A program made the translations under genes and the position numbers. The notes beneath the pieces were generated by a model. That model did not search any database. It was not told the DNA's origin and saw only the letters and a program-made list of their open reading frames with translations. From contig CAWGQC010000014.1 of the NCBI GenBank assembly GCA_963824645.1, positions 248,001-312,000 of the forward strand: a stretch of DNA of 64,000 nt, read 5' to 3'. The DNA comes from Bog-756 sp963824645. GTDB lineage: Bacteria; Actinomycetota; Acidimicrobiia; Acidimicrobiales; RAAP-2. Below, piece after piece: positions 41,114 through 50,286 of this stretch (within the stretch, counting starts at the first letter, position 1; every line of letters starts with the position of its first letter).

Positions 41114-42085
41114 ATGAAGACCAGGCTCACCGACATCCTCGGCATCGAACATCCCGTGATGCTGGCCGGCATGGGTGGCGTTTCCTATGCGCCGCTCGTC
41201 ACCGCTGTATCGGAGGCGGGAGGGTTCGGATGCCTCGGCGCCTCCACGATGAGCAACCAAAGGATGGTATCCGAAATGGCCGCTGTCCGCGAAGGAACGA
41301 CCCAACCATTCGGGGTAGACCTGCTCACGGCGATGCCCGGCGACTTGGTCGGCCAAGTCGAACAGATCATCGAAGGTGGCGCCTCCGTATTCGTCGCTGG
41401 ATTGGGCGTTCCCTCCGACGTGGTCGAGTTGTGCCACCGTCACAGTGTCCTGGTGATCAACATGTGTGGAAAGGTCGATCATGCCCGTCGGGCACTCGAT
41501 GCGGGTTGCGACATCGTTGTCGCCCAAGGAACGGAGGCCGGAGGCCACACTGGCCAGGTGGCCACCATGCCCCTGGTCCCTCAGATCGTGGATGCCGTGG
41601 GCACCGCCATACCGGTGGTTGCCGCAGGAGGGATCTTCGACGGACGGGGTCTGGCCGCTGCACTCGCCCTAGGAGCTGACGGCGTTTGGATCGGCACGCG
41701 ATTCATCGCTACTCCCGAGGCCAGGAGTGTGGCCGGTTACAAGGACGCGCTGATCCAGACCGGCGAGGACGGAACCACCATCAGCCGCGCATTTTCCGGA
41801 AAGACCATGCGGGTCGTACGCAACTCCTATACGGCCTACTTCGACGAGAACCCCCAGGATCTCACCCCATTCCCCGCGCAGCTCAGCCGATCCATCGAGG
41901 ACAGGGCGTTCCACCTGGGGGGCGGGGAGGACACGCCTGATGTCGACCCCGACCGCGAGTGCTATCCGAGTGGGCAAGGTGTGGGGGCTATCCAGACACT
42001 CGTTCCCGCAGCCAGTTTGGTCTCCCAGATCGTGGGCGAGGCCGAGCAGGTGCTCGCCCGGCTGGGGACCGCCGAGGAGAACTGA
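41114..42085 (+). CDS. Nitronate monooxygenase-family flavoprotein
   Basis: A 323-residue FMN enzyme that oxidises nitronates, or a related flavoprotein. The barrel start ILGIEHPVMLAGMGG, the active-site His in QGTEAGGHTG, the FMN phosphate loops VVAAGGIFDGRGLAAALALGADGVWIGTRFIATPEA, and the cap segment TISRAFSGKTMRVVRN are all present and complete. ATG 41114 has an AGGAG site at 6 nt. It is preceded by a terminator and followed by a short hypothetical gene. It is a shorter paralogue of the fragment at the left edge. Confidence 0.9.
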   Translation: MKTRLTDILGIEHPVMLAGMGGVSYAPLVTAVSEAGGFGCLGASTMSNQRMVSEMAAVREGTTQPFGVDLLTAMPGDLVGQVEQIIEGGASVFVAGLGVPSDVVELCHRHSVLVINMCGKVDHARRALDAGCDIVVAQGTEAGGHTGQVATMPLVPQIVDAVGTAIPVVAAGGIFDGRGLAAALALGADGVWIGTRFIATPEARSVAGYKDALIQTGEDGTTISRAFSGKTMRVVRNSYTAYFDENPQDLTPFPAQLSRSIEDRAFHLGGGEDTPDVDPDRECYPSGQGVGAIQTLVPAASLVSQIVGEAEQVLARLGTAEEN

Positions 42086-42340
42086 TATCGGAGGAGCAAC
42101 CCATTCAATGGGCCGATGCCCCCGATAGAGCCGGATGGCGGAGCCCCCTTTCCGATTGACCGTCGAGACGTCCCCACATGCCCATCAGGGGGCAGCGAAC
42201 TGCCATCAGAGCGTGCCACCGTCGGGATACCGGCTTCAACGAGGAGGACCGAGCGGGCGACGAGGAGGCTGTCGGTTTGTCCTACCGGTGACAGGGGTAA
42301 GTGCGGTAGGACATCAACTTCGCCAAACAGGGACGGAATC
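42086..42340. other. Intergenic region, no gene seen
   Basis: A 255-bp gap. The frame of the next gene is open through most of it but its content there is not protein-like, and the first good start is ATG 42341. No clear promoter boxes or terminator were found. Confidence 0.35.
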
Positions 42341-42778
42341 ATGCCTAACTTCCAGGTGTTCGACAAACGGGCCATTCCGATGAAGAAGCGACCCCAGGTC
42401 ACGATCCAGGCTAAGGGCACCCTGAGTTTCAACGCTTCAGCCCACCATCTTCTGGGTGAACCGAAAGCCGTCGAGCTCCTCTACGACCGCGAAGAGCGGA
42501 TCATCGGGTTCCGACCGACCAAGGCGGACGGCCTCAATGCCTATCCCATGAGGTCGGTGAGTGCCGGTGGAAATTTCGTGGTCGCCGGCATCGCTTTCCT
42601 CAAGTACTACGACATCCCTTTCGGGATCCCCGTCCGGTACGAGGCGGACTTCGCTGACGGGGTGCTGATGGTGGACTTGAAAGGAGAGGGGAGAGAGGCG
42701 ATGTCCCACCGCGGGCGGGTCGCGCGGGCAAGCGAGGTAGCCGCCTCCAACGGGTCCGAGGTCAAGGGAATGGGCTGA
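42341..42778 (+). CDS. Conserved hypothetical protein
   Basis: A 145-residue soluble protein. Its recognisable core is KKRPQVTIQAKGTLSFNASA, then GEPKAVELLYDREERIIGFRP, and a C-terminal FLKYYDIPFGIPVRYEADF...GVLMVDLKGEG. I recall similar uncharacterised proteins in actinobacteria. The two-part beta pattern around TIQAKGTLSFNASA is reminiscent of AbrB-type DNA-binding hairpins, but no assignment is safe. ATG 42341 has a CAGGGACGGA site upstream. Confidence 0.6.
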   Translation: MPNFQVFDKRAIPMKKRPQVTIQAKGTLSFNASAHHLLGEPKAVELLYDREERIIGFRPTKADGLNAYPMRSVSAGGNFVVAGIAFLKYYDIPFGIPVRYEADFADGVLMVDLKGEGREAMSHRGRVARASEVAASNGSEVKGMG

Positions 42779-42905
42779 AGGGGCCAAAATATGACTCCGG
42801 GGGGAGGGTCAGCGCATGATCCGCATCTCAAGTCGACGTCGCACGATCCGACAGGTCCGGATCTGATCCCCGCACCGCAGGACCTGCCGTGAAGACTGCC
42901 GGACT

Positions 42906-44396
42906 TCAGTGGGGATCGAGCACCGTACGGTCACCGCCCCGCAGCCCGGCGATAATCGTACGGTAGGCACCGGCGGCGTCATCACTCATGGCGTCCGTAT
43001 CCAGCCACCGTCCGATGCGGGATCGGTCGAAACCGTAAAGACCGAAGCGAGGTTCGTAGGACCCCCACTCGTAGTTGTCGACGATCGACCAGTGCCAGTA
43101 GCCCTCCACCGGTACACCGTCATCGACAGCGGCAGCCACGACAGCCAAGTTCTCCCGGAGGTAGCGAGGACGGTCCCAGCCGTCGAGTCGGGCAAACGAG
43201 CGCCCGCTGCGAACCCGGTTGCACAGCCCGTTTTCCACCACCCAGATGGGCAGTCCCGGTGCCAGCGTCTGCTCCATCCGGAGTCTGCGTCCCAACCCGG
43301 CTGGGTCGGGTACGTCGTCCCACAAGGGACGCACGGGGAGAACGTTGCGACCTCCAGCTGTCTGTCGTCCCGGCAGCCGAAAGTGCCTCGAGGCCAGGGG
43401 GTCGTAGTAGTCGATGCCGATGACATCCAGCGTGCAGTCGTGGCCACTGGCGTAAACGGCATCCACGGCCCGCCGGAGGAAGGACTCCGGACGTCCGCCA
43501 TCGAGGCGCACGCTCGGCCGGCCCGGCGGCAACAGCGACTGGGTCGCATACCGCCGGAGCAGGCGTTCGCCCACCGGGGCTGGTGGCAGAAGCGAGTTGT
43601 GGTGCCGGCGCCGATCAGCCAACCACCCGAAAATGTCATCTCGGTCAATGTCCATGCGCCTGGCCAGCAGGATGTCGGACAACATCCGGTCGAGCTCGTA
43701 GAGGGAAGAGCAGGCGTTGTTGGTGGTGACCGAGGCATCGCTGCGCCACCGATGGATCACGTCGTAGGCCGCCACATGGGCGGCCAGCAGGTTGCTAGCG
43801 GCGAGGGCGGCGTCGGTATGGGCCAGGTAACGGCCTGGAGGAAACGAACCGAGCACCCACGACTCGGCAAACAGGACATTGATCTCGTTGATGGTCACCC
43901 AGAGACGGACGGAGGGGGCCAGCGCCTCGACGGCCAGTTCGGCCCACGATCGGAAACGGTCGACGGCATCGGGCCGCGTCCATAAATCCTCGCCCAGCCA
44001 AGCCGGATGGGTGAAGTGGTGCAATGTGACGAGCGGCTCGAGTCCCCTCTCGACGCAGGCGGCCACGATGGCCACATAGTGGTCCAGTGCCGACCGGTCG
44101 ACGACGTCTGGTGCGGGTACAACCCGGGCCCACTCGATGCTCAGGCGAAAGCTGTCACAACCCAGGTCGGCTGCTCGGTCCAGGGCCTCCTCGGGCCTGT
44201 TCCAGAAGCTGATCGCGCTCCCCGACGGCTCTACCCGTCCGACCTGCTCCCAGGCCAGCCAATTGTTGGCCGGCTCACCGGGTCCGTTGAAGCCGCCCTC
44301 GATCTGGAAGCCGGCCGTGGCCACCCCAAAGTGGAATCGGGGGGCCTCAAAGGCTGAGCCGTCTCCATTGGACGATCCTTGTGTTGTGGATGACAC
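42906..44396 (-). CDS. Glycoside hydrolase family 1 (beta-glucosidase-like)
   Basis: A 496-residue retaining glycosidase. The N-terminal FGVATAGFQIEGG motif, LSIEWARVVP, the acid/base Glu in VTINEINVLFAE (a TFNEP variant), the nucleophile Glu in IWVVENGLC, and the C-terminal GYWHWSIVDNYEWGSYEPRFGLYGFD are all family 1 signatures. No signal peptide is found, so it is cytoplasmic and would act on imported beta-glycosides. The gene is divergent from the thiolase-like gene with a 209-bp gap. Sugar specificity is not determined. Confidence 0.92.
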   Translation of the reverse strand: MSSTTQGSSNGDGSAFEAPRFHFGVATAGFQIEGGFNGPGEPANNWLAWEQVGRVEPSGSAISFWNRPEEALDRAADLGCDSFRLSIEWARVVPAPDVVDRSALDHYVAIVAACVERGLEPLVTLHHFTHPAWLGEDLWTRPDAVDRFRSWAELAVEALAPSVRLWVTINEINVLFAESWVLGSFPPGRYLAHTDAALAASNLLAAHVAAYDVIHRWRSDASVTTNNACSSLYELDRMLSDILLARRMDIDRDDIFGWLADRRRHHNSLLPPAPVGERLLRRYATQSLLPPGRPSVRLDGGRPESFLRRAVDAVYASGHDCTLDVIGIDYYDPLASRHFRLPGRQTAGGRNVLPVRPLWDDVPDPAGLGRRLRMEQTLAPGLPIWVVENGLCNRVRSGRSFARLDGWDRPRYLRENLAVVAAAVDDGVPVEGYWHWSIVDNYEWGSYEPRFGLYGFDRSRIGRWLDTDAMSDDAAGAYRTIIAGLRGGDRTVLDPH

Positions 44397-44605
44397 AGTT
44401 CACCTTCCCGGTCACCAACCGGTAATCTCCCCGGCTTCCACCGGGCCCTCCCTGTCCTATCGCTGGCCACCCTCCGACCATCCCGGACGACCTCTACGCC
44501 CCGGGTCAGCGCCCCGCCGCCATGCCTCGTCACCATCATCGCGGCGGTCACTACAGAGGGGCGATGGTAGCTTGCGCTCTGGACGAACGAGCGTCCATCC
44601 CTCCC

Positions 44606-46219
44606 ATGACTACAACGGAACACGATCCGGAGCGCATCCCTGTAGTCATCGCTTCCGGGCAGTCCATCGAACGGACCGCCCTGACGACGCCGCTGGAGCT
44701 GATGGAGCTGGCCTGCGACGCCGCCTTCGCCGAGGTTCCCGCCCTCCGTTCCCGTGTCGATCGGCTCTCGGTGGTCAATATCATGACCCGCAGCGGCCCG
44801 CGCCCCGCCTCCGATCTGGCCGCTCGGATCGGTACCACTCACGCCGCCTGTGAGGTGACAACCATCGGCGGGAACAGTCCCCAGTGGCTGGTCAATCGAG
44901 CGGCCTCCGCGATCGCCACCGGCCGGTTGGCTGTCACCGTCATCGCCGGAGCTGAGGCCATCCGCTCCTCCCGACGACGGCGGGCGCTGGCTACGACCAT
45001 CCCCCATACCCGGAACACCACACCCGGCCTCGCCGCTGCCCCTGATGGCCCGGCGGGGCTCCCCGATCCAGTCGTGGGCGACGACCAGCCCGGGGTCGGG
45101 CCGGCCGAGTCGGCCATCGGGCTGCTTCTTCCGGTCCACCTCTATCCGATGTTCGAGAGTGTGGTGGCCGCTCGGCTGGGGCGCGACGCGTCGGCCCACC
45201 GTCTCGCCATGGGGGAACTGTTCGCCCCATTCACCGAGGTGGCGGCCACCCACCCCTACGCATGGTTTCCGGAAGTACGGACAGCTACCGACATCGCTAC
45301 TCCCACTCCGGACAACCGGGTGGTGTCTGAGCCCTACACCAAGAGAATGACCGCCTTCTTGGGCTCGGACCAAGGGGCGGCCCTGGTGGTGTGCTCCTTG
45401 GCGGAGGCCCGAAGGGCCGGCGCCATCGACCGGGCCGTGTTCATCTGGTCGGGGTCCGAGGCCGCCGACATCCGGTCGCCGACGGCCCGGCCCGACCCGG
45501 GGCGCTCGCCGGCCATCGCCGTCGCCGGCCGCGCGCTCTTCGAGGCTGCTTCGGAGGCAGCCGGAGGGACCCGAACAATCGGTATCGACGACATCGACGT
45601 TCTCGATCTGTACTCGTGCTTCCCTTCGGCCGTCGAGCTGGCGGTCGAGGCTCTGGGTGTCGAACCTTCTGATTCTCGGGGCATGACCGTGACCGGCGGG
45701 CTCCCCTACTTCGGCGGGCCGGGAAACAACTACACGACCCACTCCATAGCCACGCTCACCGAAATGTTGCGCGGCACCTGGGATTACGTGCGCCGTCCGG
45801 ACAGCCGGCCCCACCAGCCGGCGTTGGCTCTCGCCACCGGACTCGGATGGTTCGTCACCAAACATGCTCTCGGCGTCTACGGAGCGAAACCCCCACCCGG
45901 GGGTTTCCGGTACGGAGACACCTCTCGGGGTCAATCGGTGATCGACAGCGACGCATGCGACGTAGCCCTCGAAGTGGAGGGCTCAACTCCCGCTACCGTC
46001 GTGGCGGCCACCGTGATTCGTGACCCGGACGGCACTGCCGTCGGAGCTCCGGCTATAGCCCGTCTGCCCGACGGGCGACACATGGCCGTCGGGCCGGCCG
46101 ACGACGAGACCACCGTCGAGGTGGGACGTCTCGACGTACCCGGTCTGGTCGGCACCTCCATCCATATCCAGAGCGGGGCGCCGCCGCGCTACCGTCTCGG
46201 AGGTACGTTGAAAACCTGA
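44606..46219 (+). CDS. Thiolase-like acetyl-CoA acetyltransferase family protein, probably without the nucleophile Cys
   Basis: A 537-residue protein of the SCP2-thiolase-like group common in actinobacteria. The N-terminal PVVIASGQSIERTALTTPLELMELACDAAF and the DVLDLYSCFPSAVELAVEALG and TVTGGLPYFGGPGNNYTTHSIA blocks identify it. At the place of the nucleophilic Cys the sequence is TIGGNSPQWLVNRAASAI, which has no Cys, as in many relatives. An extra C-terminal beta-domain (about residues 430-537) is fused. It is followed after 11 nt by an enoyl-CoA hydratase. A role in CoA-thioester chemistry, perhaps aldol-type cleavage, is more likely than thiolysis. Confidence 0.82.
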   Translation: MTTTEHDPERIPVVIASGQSIERTALTTPLELMELACDAAFAEVPALRSRVDRLSVVNIMTRSGPRPASDLAARIGTTHAACEVTTIGGNSPQWLVNRAASAIATGRLAVTVIAGAEAIRSSRRRRALATTIPHTRNTTPGLAAAPDGPAGLPDPVVGDDQPGVGPAESAIGLLLPVHLYPMFESVVAARLGRDASAHRLAMGELFAPFTEVAATHPYAWFPEVRTATDIATPTPDNRVVSEPYTKRMTAFLGSDQGAALVVCSLAEARRAGAIDRAVFIWSGSEAADIRSPTARPDPGRSPAIAVAGRALFEAASEAAGGTRTIGIDDIDVLDLYSCFPSAVELAVEALGVEPSDSRGMTVTGGLPYFGGPGNNYTTHSIATLTEMLRGTWDYVRRPDSRPHQPALALATGLGWFVTKHALGVYGAKPPPGGFRYGDTSRGQSVIDSDACDVALEVEGSTPATVVAATVIRDPDGTAVGAPAIARLPDGRHMAVGPADDETTVEVGRLDVPGLVGTSIHIQSGAPPRYRLGGTLKT

Positions 46220-46230
46220 GGGAGGCCGCC

Positions 46231-47001
46231 ATGTCCGAAGTTCTTCGCGAGCGCAGGGGTCATATCGAGGTTCTCACCATCAATCGGCCCGAGGCGCGCA
46301 ACGCCATCAACGGGGCCGTTTCCCTGGCCTTTGCCGCCGCCTTCGACGATCTCGAGGTCGACGATGACTGTTGGGTGGTCATCGTGACCGGATCCGGGGA
46401 CAAGGCATTCAGCGCCGGAATGGATCTCAAGGCCTTTGCTGCCGGGGAGGCGGGCGACATCATGGGGGCCAAGGGCGGCTTCGGGGGGATCGCCCAGCGC
46501 GGCTTTGCCAAGCCGATCATCGCCGCCGTCAACGGTTCTGCCCTGGCCGGCGGGTGCGAGATCATGCTGGCCTGTGATCTGGTCGTCGCCGTTGAGAGCG
46601 CCAAATTCGGGATCCCCGAGGTCAAGCGGGGATTGATGGCCGCGGCCGGGGCCCTCATCCGTCTTCCGAAGAGGATCCCCCCGACCATCGCACTCGAACT
46701 CGCCCTGACCGGCGACCCCATCGACGCTCGCCGGGCGCTCGAGCTGGGTCTGATCAACCGGGTCGTGCCGCAGGACAGGCTGATGGACGAAGCCCTCGAA
46801 CTGGCCAACACCATCGCCAAAAACGCGCCCCTCGCCGTGCGGGCGTCAAAGCGGGTGATGCAAAAGGCGGGCGAGCTGCCCGACGCCGACGGCTGGATCA
46901 TCAACAACGCGGCTGTGCCCGAGGTGTTCGGCTCAGCCGACGCCATGGAGGGACCGGTGGCCTTCGCCGAAAAGCGAGAGCCCGTCTGGACCGGCAAGTA
47001 G
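46231..47001 (+). CDS. Enoyl-CoA hydratase/isomerase family protein
   Basis: A 256-residue crotonase. The oxyanion-hole motifs KAFSAGMDLKAF and NGSALAGGCEIMLACDLVVA are present, as is the KFGIPEVKRGL helix with the first catalytic Glu. The second Glu region reads MAAAGALIRLPKRI, without the usual PGxGGTQRL pattern, so the exact reaction (hydration, isomerisation or other) is open. It is in an operon with the thiolase-like gene 11 nt upstream. An 'AGGGAGGCC' ribosome site precedes ATG 46231. Confidence 0.88.
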   Translation: MSEVLRERRGHIEVLTINRPEARNAINGAVSLAFAAAFDDLEVDDDCWVVIVTGSGDKAFSAGMDLKAFAAGEAGDIMGAKGGFGGIAQRGFAKPIIAAVNGSALAGGCEIMLACDLVVAVESAKFGIPEVKRGLMAAAGALIRLPKRIPPTIALELALTGDPIDARRALELGLINRVVPQDRLMDEALELANTIAKNAPLAVRASKRVMQKAGELPDADGWIINNAAVPEVFGSADAMEGPVAFAEKREPVWTGK

Positions 47002-47043
47002 GGCCCCACAGCCCAACCTCGGATCCTCTCGATCGTCGGACTG

Positions 47044-47493
47044 GTGAACATCGTCGGACACGTGACCCAAGCGGGAAGCAACGTTCCCAATCTGTCTGAT
47101 GCCCTCGGTGGCTTCCGGCTGATCCTGCATGTGCTGGCCGCCACCATCTGGGTGGGCGGTCAGTTCACCGTGGCCGGGCTGCTCCCGACCGTGAGAACCC
47201 TGGGCGAAGAGGCGCCGAAGAAAGTAGCCCGCGCCTTGGCCCGTCTGCTGTGGCCGGCCTACGCTGTGCTCGTACTCACGGGGTTCTGGAACATCAGCGC
47301 CCTGACCGTAAAGGATGCTTCGTCCGCCTGGAAGACCGTCCTCATCGTCAAGATCGTGGTGGTGGCCGTGGCGGGCGTTGGGGTCTATCTGCACCAGCGC
47401 GCCTCCAGCAAGACGGCAACCGCCTTATGGGGGGCGGTGGGTGCGGTCGCTTCGGTCGCCGCCCTCTGCCTCGGCGTCTTCCTAGCTGGCTGA
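47044..47493 (+). CDS. Four-helix membrane protein (CopD-like)
   Basis: A 149-residue integral membrane protein with four helices (about residues 22-46, 68-85, 96-114, 126-147). FRLILHVLAATIWVGGQF with a conserved-type His and Trp in helix 1 recalls CopD or related haem/copper-associated membrane proteins, but the similarity is only at pattern level. GTG 47044 gives the shown start. The function is unknown. Confidence 0.6.
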   Translation: MNIVGHVTQAGSNVPNLSDALGGFRLILHVLAATIWVGGQFTVAGLLPTVRTLGEEAPKKVARALARLLWPAYAVLVLTGFWNISALTVKDASSAWKTVLIVKIVVVAVAGVGVYLHQRASSKTATALWGAVGAVASVAALCLGVFLAG

Positions 47494-47797
47494 TTCGGCC
47501 CTCCCCGGCCCTCTTCACCGGGCGACCCGTCCCGGCGGCTGAGTTCAACTTCCCTCTCCCGGGTCGCCGCACCGTTCCTGCTCAGGTCGCCCTTCCCTCC
47601 CCGGTTCCTACCCGGTTCCTCCCCGACGTCACCCTTCCCGGCTCGCCCTCCGGTTTCGCCTTGGCCGTCCTGCTCGGCTCGCCTTCCGGCCTCATCTGGT
47701 GGCCCTGTCGGCACCGAACACCTGGTTGACGACTGTGCAGCGGGTGAGGACGGACACGTCTAACCTGGTACCGGCAGCAGACAAAGGAGATACGACA
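47494..47797. other. Intergenic region with degenerate Pro/Leu-codon repeats
   Basis: About 300 bp without a credible gene. It contains repeated pyrimidine-rich words (CGGCTCGCC, CCCGGTTCCT) and a TTGACG box near 47726 that may be the -35 of tatA, but a matching -10 at proper spacing was not found. Confidence 0.35.
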
Positions 47798-48073
47798 GTG
47801 CACTTCGGCTCCCCAGCAGAGATTTTCGGCGTAGACGGCATCATCGTTCTCGTGGTGGTGGTACTGGTTCTCTTTGGCTCCACACAGATCCCGAAGCTGG
47901 CCCGCTCCCTGGGCTCGGCACAGAAGGAATTCAAGAAGGGGCTCGACGAGGGTTCCGCCGATGACCCGGGTACCACCAAGGCCGTCCAACAAGCCGCACC
48001 TCCCGCCGCCATGAATCCGCCCGCAGCCACACCGGTGGAGAGCCAGGGCGACGGATCGGCGAACAGGTCCTGA
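47798..48073 (+). CDS. tatA: Twin-arginine translocase subunit TatA
   Basis: A 91-residue TatA/E protein, the pore-forming part of the Tat export system for folded proteins. One N-terminal membrane helix (IIVLVVVVLVLFG) is followed by the amphipathic STQIPKLARSLGSAQKEFKKGL helix, the hallmark F-G-x-x-x-I-P motif and a Pro/Ala-rich cytoplasmic tail. The start is GTG 47798 with an AAAGGAGA site. TatB and TatC are not in the window. Confidence 0.9.
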   Translation: MHFGSPAEIFGVDGIIVLVVVVLVLFGSTQIPKLARSLGSAQKEFKKGLDEGSADDPGTTKAVQQAAPPAAMNPPAATPVESQGDGSANRS

Positions 48074-48092
48074 CCTTCCCGGAAGCGAACTG

Positions 48093-48782
48093 ATGGACGA
48101 GGGGGCTGCGAAGCGACCGATCCTTGCCTCGGTACCGACTGGTCGCAGCCGACGGTTCCCGTTTTGGGCCTTGCAGGTCACCGAAATTGTGGTGGCCTTG
48201 GTCTTTGTCGATATCTCGATCCACGTCGATTCCGGCGGACTCCTCATTGGCGCAGCCGTTCTTTTCATGATCTTGGCCGCCACCGCCGACGGGCCTCTGG
48301 GGATCGCCCGTATCTGCAGCCAACGACTGCACGTGATCCTGGTGGTGGTGGCCGCCGTCCTGATCGGTCTGACCCCCATCATCCCCGCCGTCCGACCCGA
48401 CATCCAGGGGATCATCGTCATCGAGTTCGGGGTGGTAGGACTCATCCGGCTGGCCACACTGACCACACTGACCGACGCTGCGGAAGGGGCACGGCCGAGG
48501 ACGGCCCACCGTTCATCGGTGATCGATGCCACAGCCACCGTCTCACCTTCCTCGAGGCCTCCCCCTTCGACCCCCTCGGGCGGCCCGAGCAGTTCACCGG
48601 CCGACGAAGCTGCCCGGTGGGCGGGACGCACCGCCGCGGCCGCTGCCGCCTCGGGCCGAGAAGCAGCGGCCAAGTACCGACCGGAGGCTGAGGCCCATGT
48701 CAAGCGCACCATCAAGGAAGCAGGGCGGCTGGCCGGCAAACTGGCGTCCCGCATTAATCGGCCCGAGAATCCCTCCCACTGA
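48093..48782 (+). CDS. Hypothetical membrane protein with C-terminal helical tail
   Basis: A 229-residue protein. Three hydrophobic segments (about residues 29-46, 48-64, 80-98) are followed by a Ser/Pro-rich linker (about 140-165) and a charged, Ala-rich helix (ADEAARWAGRTAAAAAASGREAAAKYRPEAEAHVKRTIKEAG). No family is recognised. It lies 19 nt after tatA, so it may be co-transcribed, but no Tat-related motif is seen. Confidence 0.55.
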   Translation: MDEGAAKRPILASVPTGRSRRFPFWALQVTEIVVALVFVDISIHVDSGGLLIGAAVLFMILAATADGPLGIARICSQRLHVILVVVAAVLIGLTPIIPAVRPDIQGIIVIEFGVVGLIRLATLTTLTDAAEGARPRTAHRSSVIDATATVSPSSRPPPSTPSGGPSSSPADEAARWAGRTAAAAAASGREAAAKYRPEAEAHVKRTIKEAGRLAGKLASRINRPENPSH

Positions 48783-48921
48783 CAGCCGTCGGTCGAGCCT
48801 CGGTCCTGCCCCGACCGGTCGAGCTGCCCCGGCCGCCGCTGTCCACCCGTACTTTTAACATCCGCCGGTCACGGACGAACAGGTCCCGCTACATTTCGGC
48901 TGGACCGAATAGGGGGGACCC

Positions 48922-50256
48922 ATGTCTGATCCACACGATGTTCTGGCCGTGGCCGACCGTTTGTGGCGGGGCGAGATCACCACCTCGGAGATCCACCCGC
49001 TGAGCCCGTCCGAAGGGATGGCCGAAGTGGCCGAAGGAGTGGCCTTCGTCCCCTCCTTCGCCAATGTGTCGGCCCTCGCCACCGAGGACGGCCTCCTGTT
49101 GGTCGACACCGGGAGCACCTTCTTTGCCTCTCAGGTCCACCGGACCCTTCGGACTTGGTCGTCCGGCCGCTTGCACACCGCCGTGTATTCCCATGGGCAC
49201 GTCGACCATGTGTTCGGGGTTCCGGTGTGGGCGGCCGAGTCAGCCGAAGCCGGTTGGCCCGAGCCGGTGGTCGTGGCCCACGAAGCCCTTCCCGCCCGTT
49301 TCGATCGCTACGTGATGACGGCCGGCTACAACGGCATCATCAACCGTCGCCAGTTCAACATCGATTCTCTGGAATGGCCGACGGAGTACCGCTATCCCGA
49401 CCGCACCTATCGGGACCATCTGGAGCTCGACATCGGTGGACGCCGGGCCGAGCTCCACCATGCCAGAGGTGAGACGGACGACCACACCTGGACCTACCTC
49501 CCCGATGCTCGGGTGTTGTGCTGTGGCGACCTGTTCATTTGGGCCTCGCCCAATGCCGGCAACCCGCAGAAAGTCCAGCGGTACCCTCGGGAATGGGCCG
49601 ATGCCCTGCGCTCGATGCTCGCCCTCTACGACACCCCCGGCGGTGGTCCCGAAATCCTCCTCCCCGGCCACGGCTTTCCCGTGGTGGGTGCCGATCGGGT
49701 GCGTCAGGCGCTGGCCGATACCGCCGCCCTCCTCGAATCGTTGGTGGAACAGACCCTGGCTCTCATGAACACCGGGGCCCGTCTGGACGAGATCATCCAC
49801 ACCGTCGCTCCTCCCCCGGCCCTTATGGAGCGCCCCTACCTCCAGCCCGTCTACGACGAGCCGGAGTTCATCGTGCGCACGATCTGGCGCCTCTACGGAG
49901 GATGGTGGGACGGCAATCCGGCCACGCTCAAGCCGGCTCCCGAGCGGATGCTGGCCACGGAGTTGGCCGATCTGGCCGGTGGGGCCACCGTGCTGGCTGA
50001 CCGCGCCCTGGCGCTGATGGAGGACGCCGCCGCCGCCCTGGCCGGGGGAACCGGCCCTTCGGACCACCTCGTGCGGCTGGCCGGGCATCTGGCCGAGCTG
50101 GCCTGGCTGGCTGCCCCCGACGATCCCGCCATCGGCGAAGTCCACCGCACCGTGTTCACGAGACGGGCCGACGCGGCCACCTCAACCATGGCCAAGGGGG
50201 TGTTTTCTTGGGCGGCGCGGGCCGAAGGGGGCGGACTTCCGGACGGAGGTCGTTAG
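48922..50256 (+). CDS. MBL-fold alkylsulfatase-like hydrolase
   Basis: A 444-residue metallo-beta-lactamase-fold enzyme. YSHGHVDHVFG gives the His-x-His-x-Asp-His zinc motif, HHARGETDDHTW and LLPGHGFPV further ligands, and RTIWRLYGGWWDGNPATLKPAP is the hallmark of the alkyl-sulfatase dimerisation domain (about residues 300-420). Such enzymes remove sulfate from alkyl or aryl sulfates. The N-terminus lacks a signal peptide. A GGGGGG-rich site precedes ATG 48922. Together with the sulfatase at 35023 it suggests use of sulfate esters. Confidence 0.87.
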   Translation: MSDPHDVLAVADRLWRGEITTSEIHPLSPSEGMAEVAEGVAFVPSFANVSALATEDGLLLVDTGSTFFASQVHRTLRTWSSGRLHTAVYSHGHVDHVFGVPVWAAESAEAGWPEPVVVAHEALPARFDRYVMTAGYNGIINRRQFNIDSLEWPTEYRYPDRTYRDHLELDIGGRRAELHHARGETDDHTWTYLPDARVLCCGDLFIWASPNAGNPQKVQRYPREWADALRSMLALYDTPGGGPEILLPGHGFPVVGADRVRQALADTAALLESLVEQTLALMNTGARLDEIIHTVAPPPALMERPYLQPVYDEPEFIVRTIWRLYGGWWDGNPATLKPAPERMLATELADLAGGATVLADRALALMEDAAAALAGGTGPSDHLVRLAGHLAELAWLAAPDDPAIGEVHRTVFTRRADAATSTMAKGVFSWAARAEGGGLPDGGR

Positions 50257-50286
50257 ACCGCTCCGATCGGCGTCCTGGACAACCCT

